From assembly GCF_030253575.1 (NCBI RefSeq), contig NC_080561.1, positions 32,015,564-32,079,563 on the forward strand: a DNA stretch of 64,000 nucleotides. The letters are read 5' to 3'. Both the position numbers and the translations under genes were made by a program. Under the pieces are notes generated by a model that had not been told where the DNA came from, ran no database searches, and worked only from the letters and a program-made list of their open reading frames with translations. The stretch comes from Rhododendron vialii (Eukaryota > Streptophyta > Magnoliopsida > Ericales > Ericaceae). Positions 63,525-64,000 of the stretch are shown here, in pieces (the stretch's first letter is position 1; the number at the start of each line of letters is the position of its first letter).

Positions 63525-64000
63525 TTGAGAAGGCCTGGCCTTAATAGGAATTTTTTTCTTTCATCAAAGTCCTTCTCATAAGGAAGTGAAACAATATATT
63601 TTTTTCTATCTCAGAATGCATTAGGGATATCACTACAGATTTCTTTATGAAAATCTTCTTCAATTTGAGAAATTTTCTCCTTCATTACAGGTTTTTGTAA
63701 TGTTTCCTCAATACTCATTATTCTAATTTCTTTTTGATGAAAATATATTTGTTTATCCTTATTGAAAAATTTTCTCATAATATTATTTATTTCCTTGTAT
63801 ATAAGAGGAGAAACAAATTCAAAGAAATTTCCTATCCATCAACATGAGCAGTATTACCAGCAGTACTGGTTTGCATTGGCATCAACATTGCCAAACAAGG
63901 GGTTCCCAATATTAACTCTTGCTGGAGATTTCTTATACAAAGAAATGTTGTCTCCAAACAAACTCCCTTATTGCAAATGTATACATTATTAAGCTTATAT
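63525..64000 (-). pseudogene. Upstream part of the caulimovirid fragment, heavily decayed
   Basis: Continues upstream of the RT toward the protease region; frame shifts and stops are too many to assign domains. The element runs off the right edge of the window. Confidence 0.4.

Overview
This is nuclear DNA of a flowering plant, most likely a eudicot. The support is GT-AG introns of plant size, S1/P1-type endonucleases, a KIN17 homologue, GH35 beta-galactosidase exons with a lectin tail, Stowaway, Tourist and MULE-like miniature transposons, Tat-lineage Ty3/Gypsy retrotransposons and a plant-specific endogenous pararetrovirus. I cannot name the species. The window holds three genes that look intact (two nucleases and KIN17). 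Almost all the rest is mobile DNA and gene debris.

Layout. 1.7-12.3 kb: two tandem minus-strand S1/P1 nuclease genes of nine exons each. Both models sum to exact open frames (300 and 297 codons). The second is stretched to 7.6 kb by intron insertions, including a 573-bp solo LTR with a 5-bp target duplication. 13.4-16.4 kb: a Stowaway MITE inside another Stowaway, then four large foldback (hairpin) elements, one inside the arm of another; the last lies about 390 bp upstream of KIN17. 16.8-18.0 kb: single-exon KIN17. 18.5-26.6 kb: a graveyard of gene pieces: a LINE remnant whose two halves point in opposite directions, one WIP zinc-finger exon, an unrecognised exon pair, a decayed PIG3-like quinone oxidoreductase, and the last two exons of a beta-galactosidase. 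26.6-36.2 kb: simple repeats, SINE-like pieces, a Tourist MITE and two foldback elements of 1.17 and 0.83 kb with 9-10 bp target duplications.

36.2-58.5 kb: element A, a minus-strand Tat-type LTR retrotransposon (target duplication GCTAT) whose polyprotein has at least six nonsense codons and a frameshift. Inside it sits element B, a 10.77-kb plus-strand Tat element (target duplication AGTGG). B has 855-bp LTRs that differ at only four positions by eye, an uninterrupted 1,890-codon gag-pol, and an uninterrupted three-exon antisense ORF. B landed in an exon of A's own antisense ORF. B's gag-pol and antisense ORF converge on a spacer holding an array of short hairpins. Their stems change in step on both sides while the loop keeps an ACG-purine-rich consensus. 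I rate this array the most interesting signal in the window.

58.5-64.0 kb: MITEs and dispersed repeats, then a decayed minus-strand caulimovirid (florendovirus-like) fragment that runs off the right edge.

The nucleases and KIN17 are probably independent housekeeping or senescence-related functions. The mobile part records repeated nesting, with A older than B by both nesting and LTR divergence.
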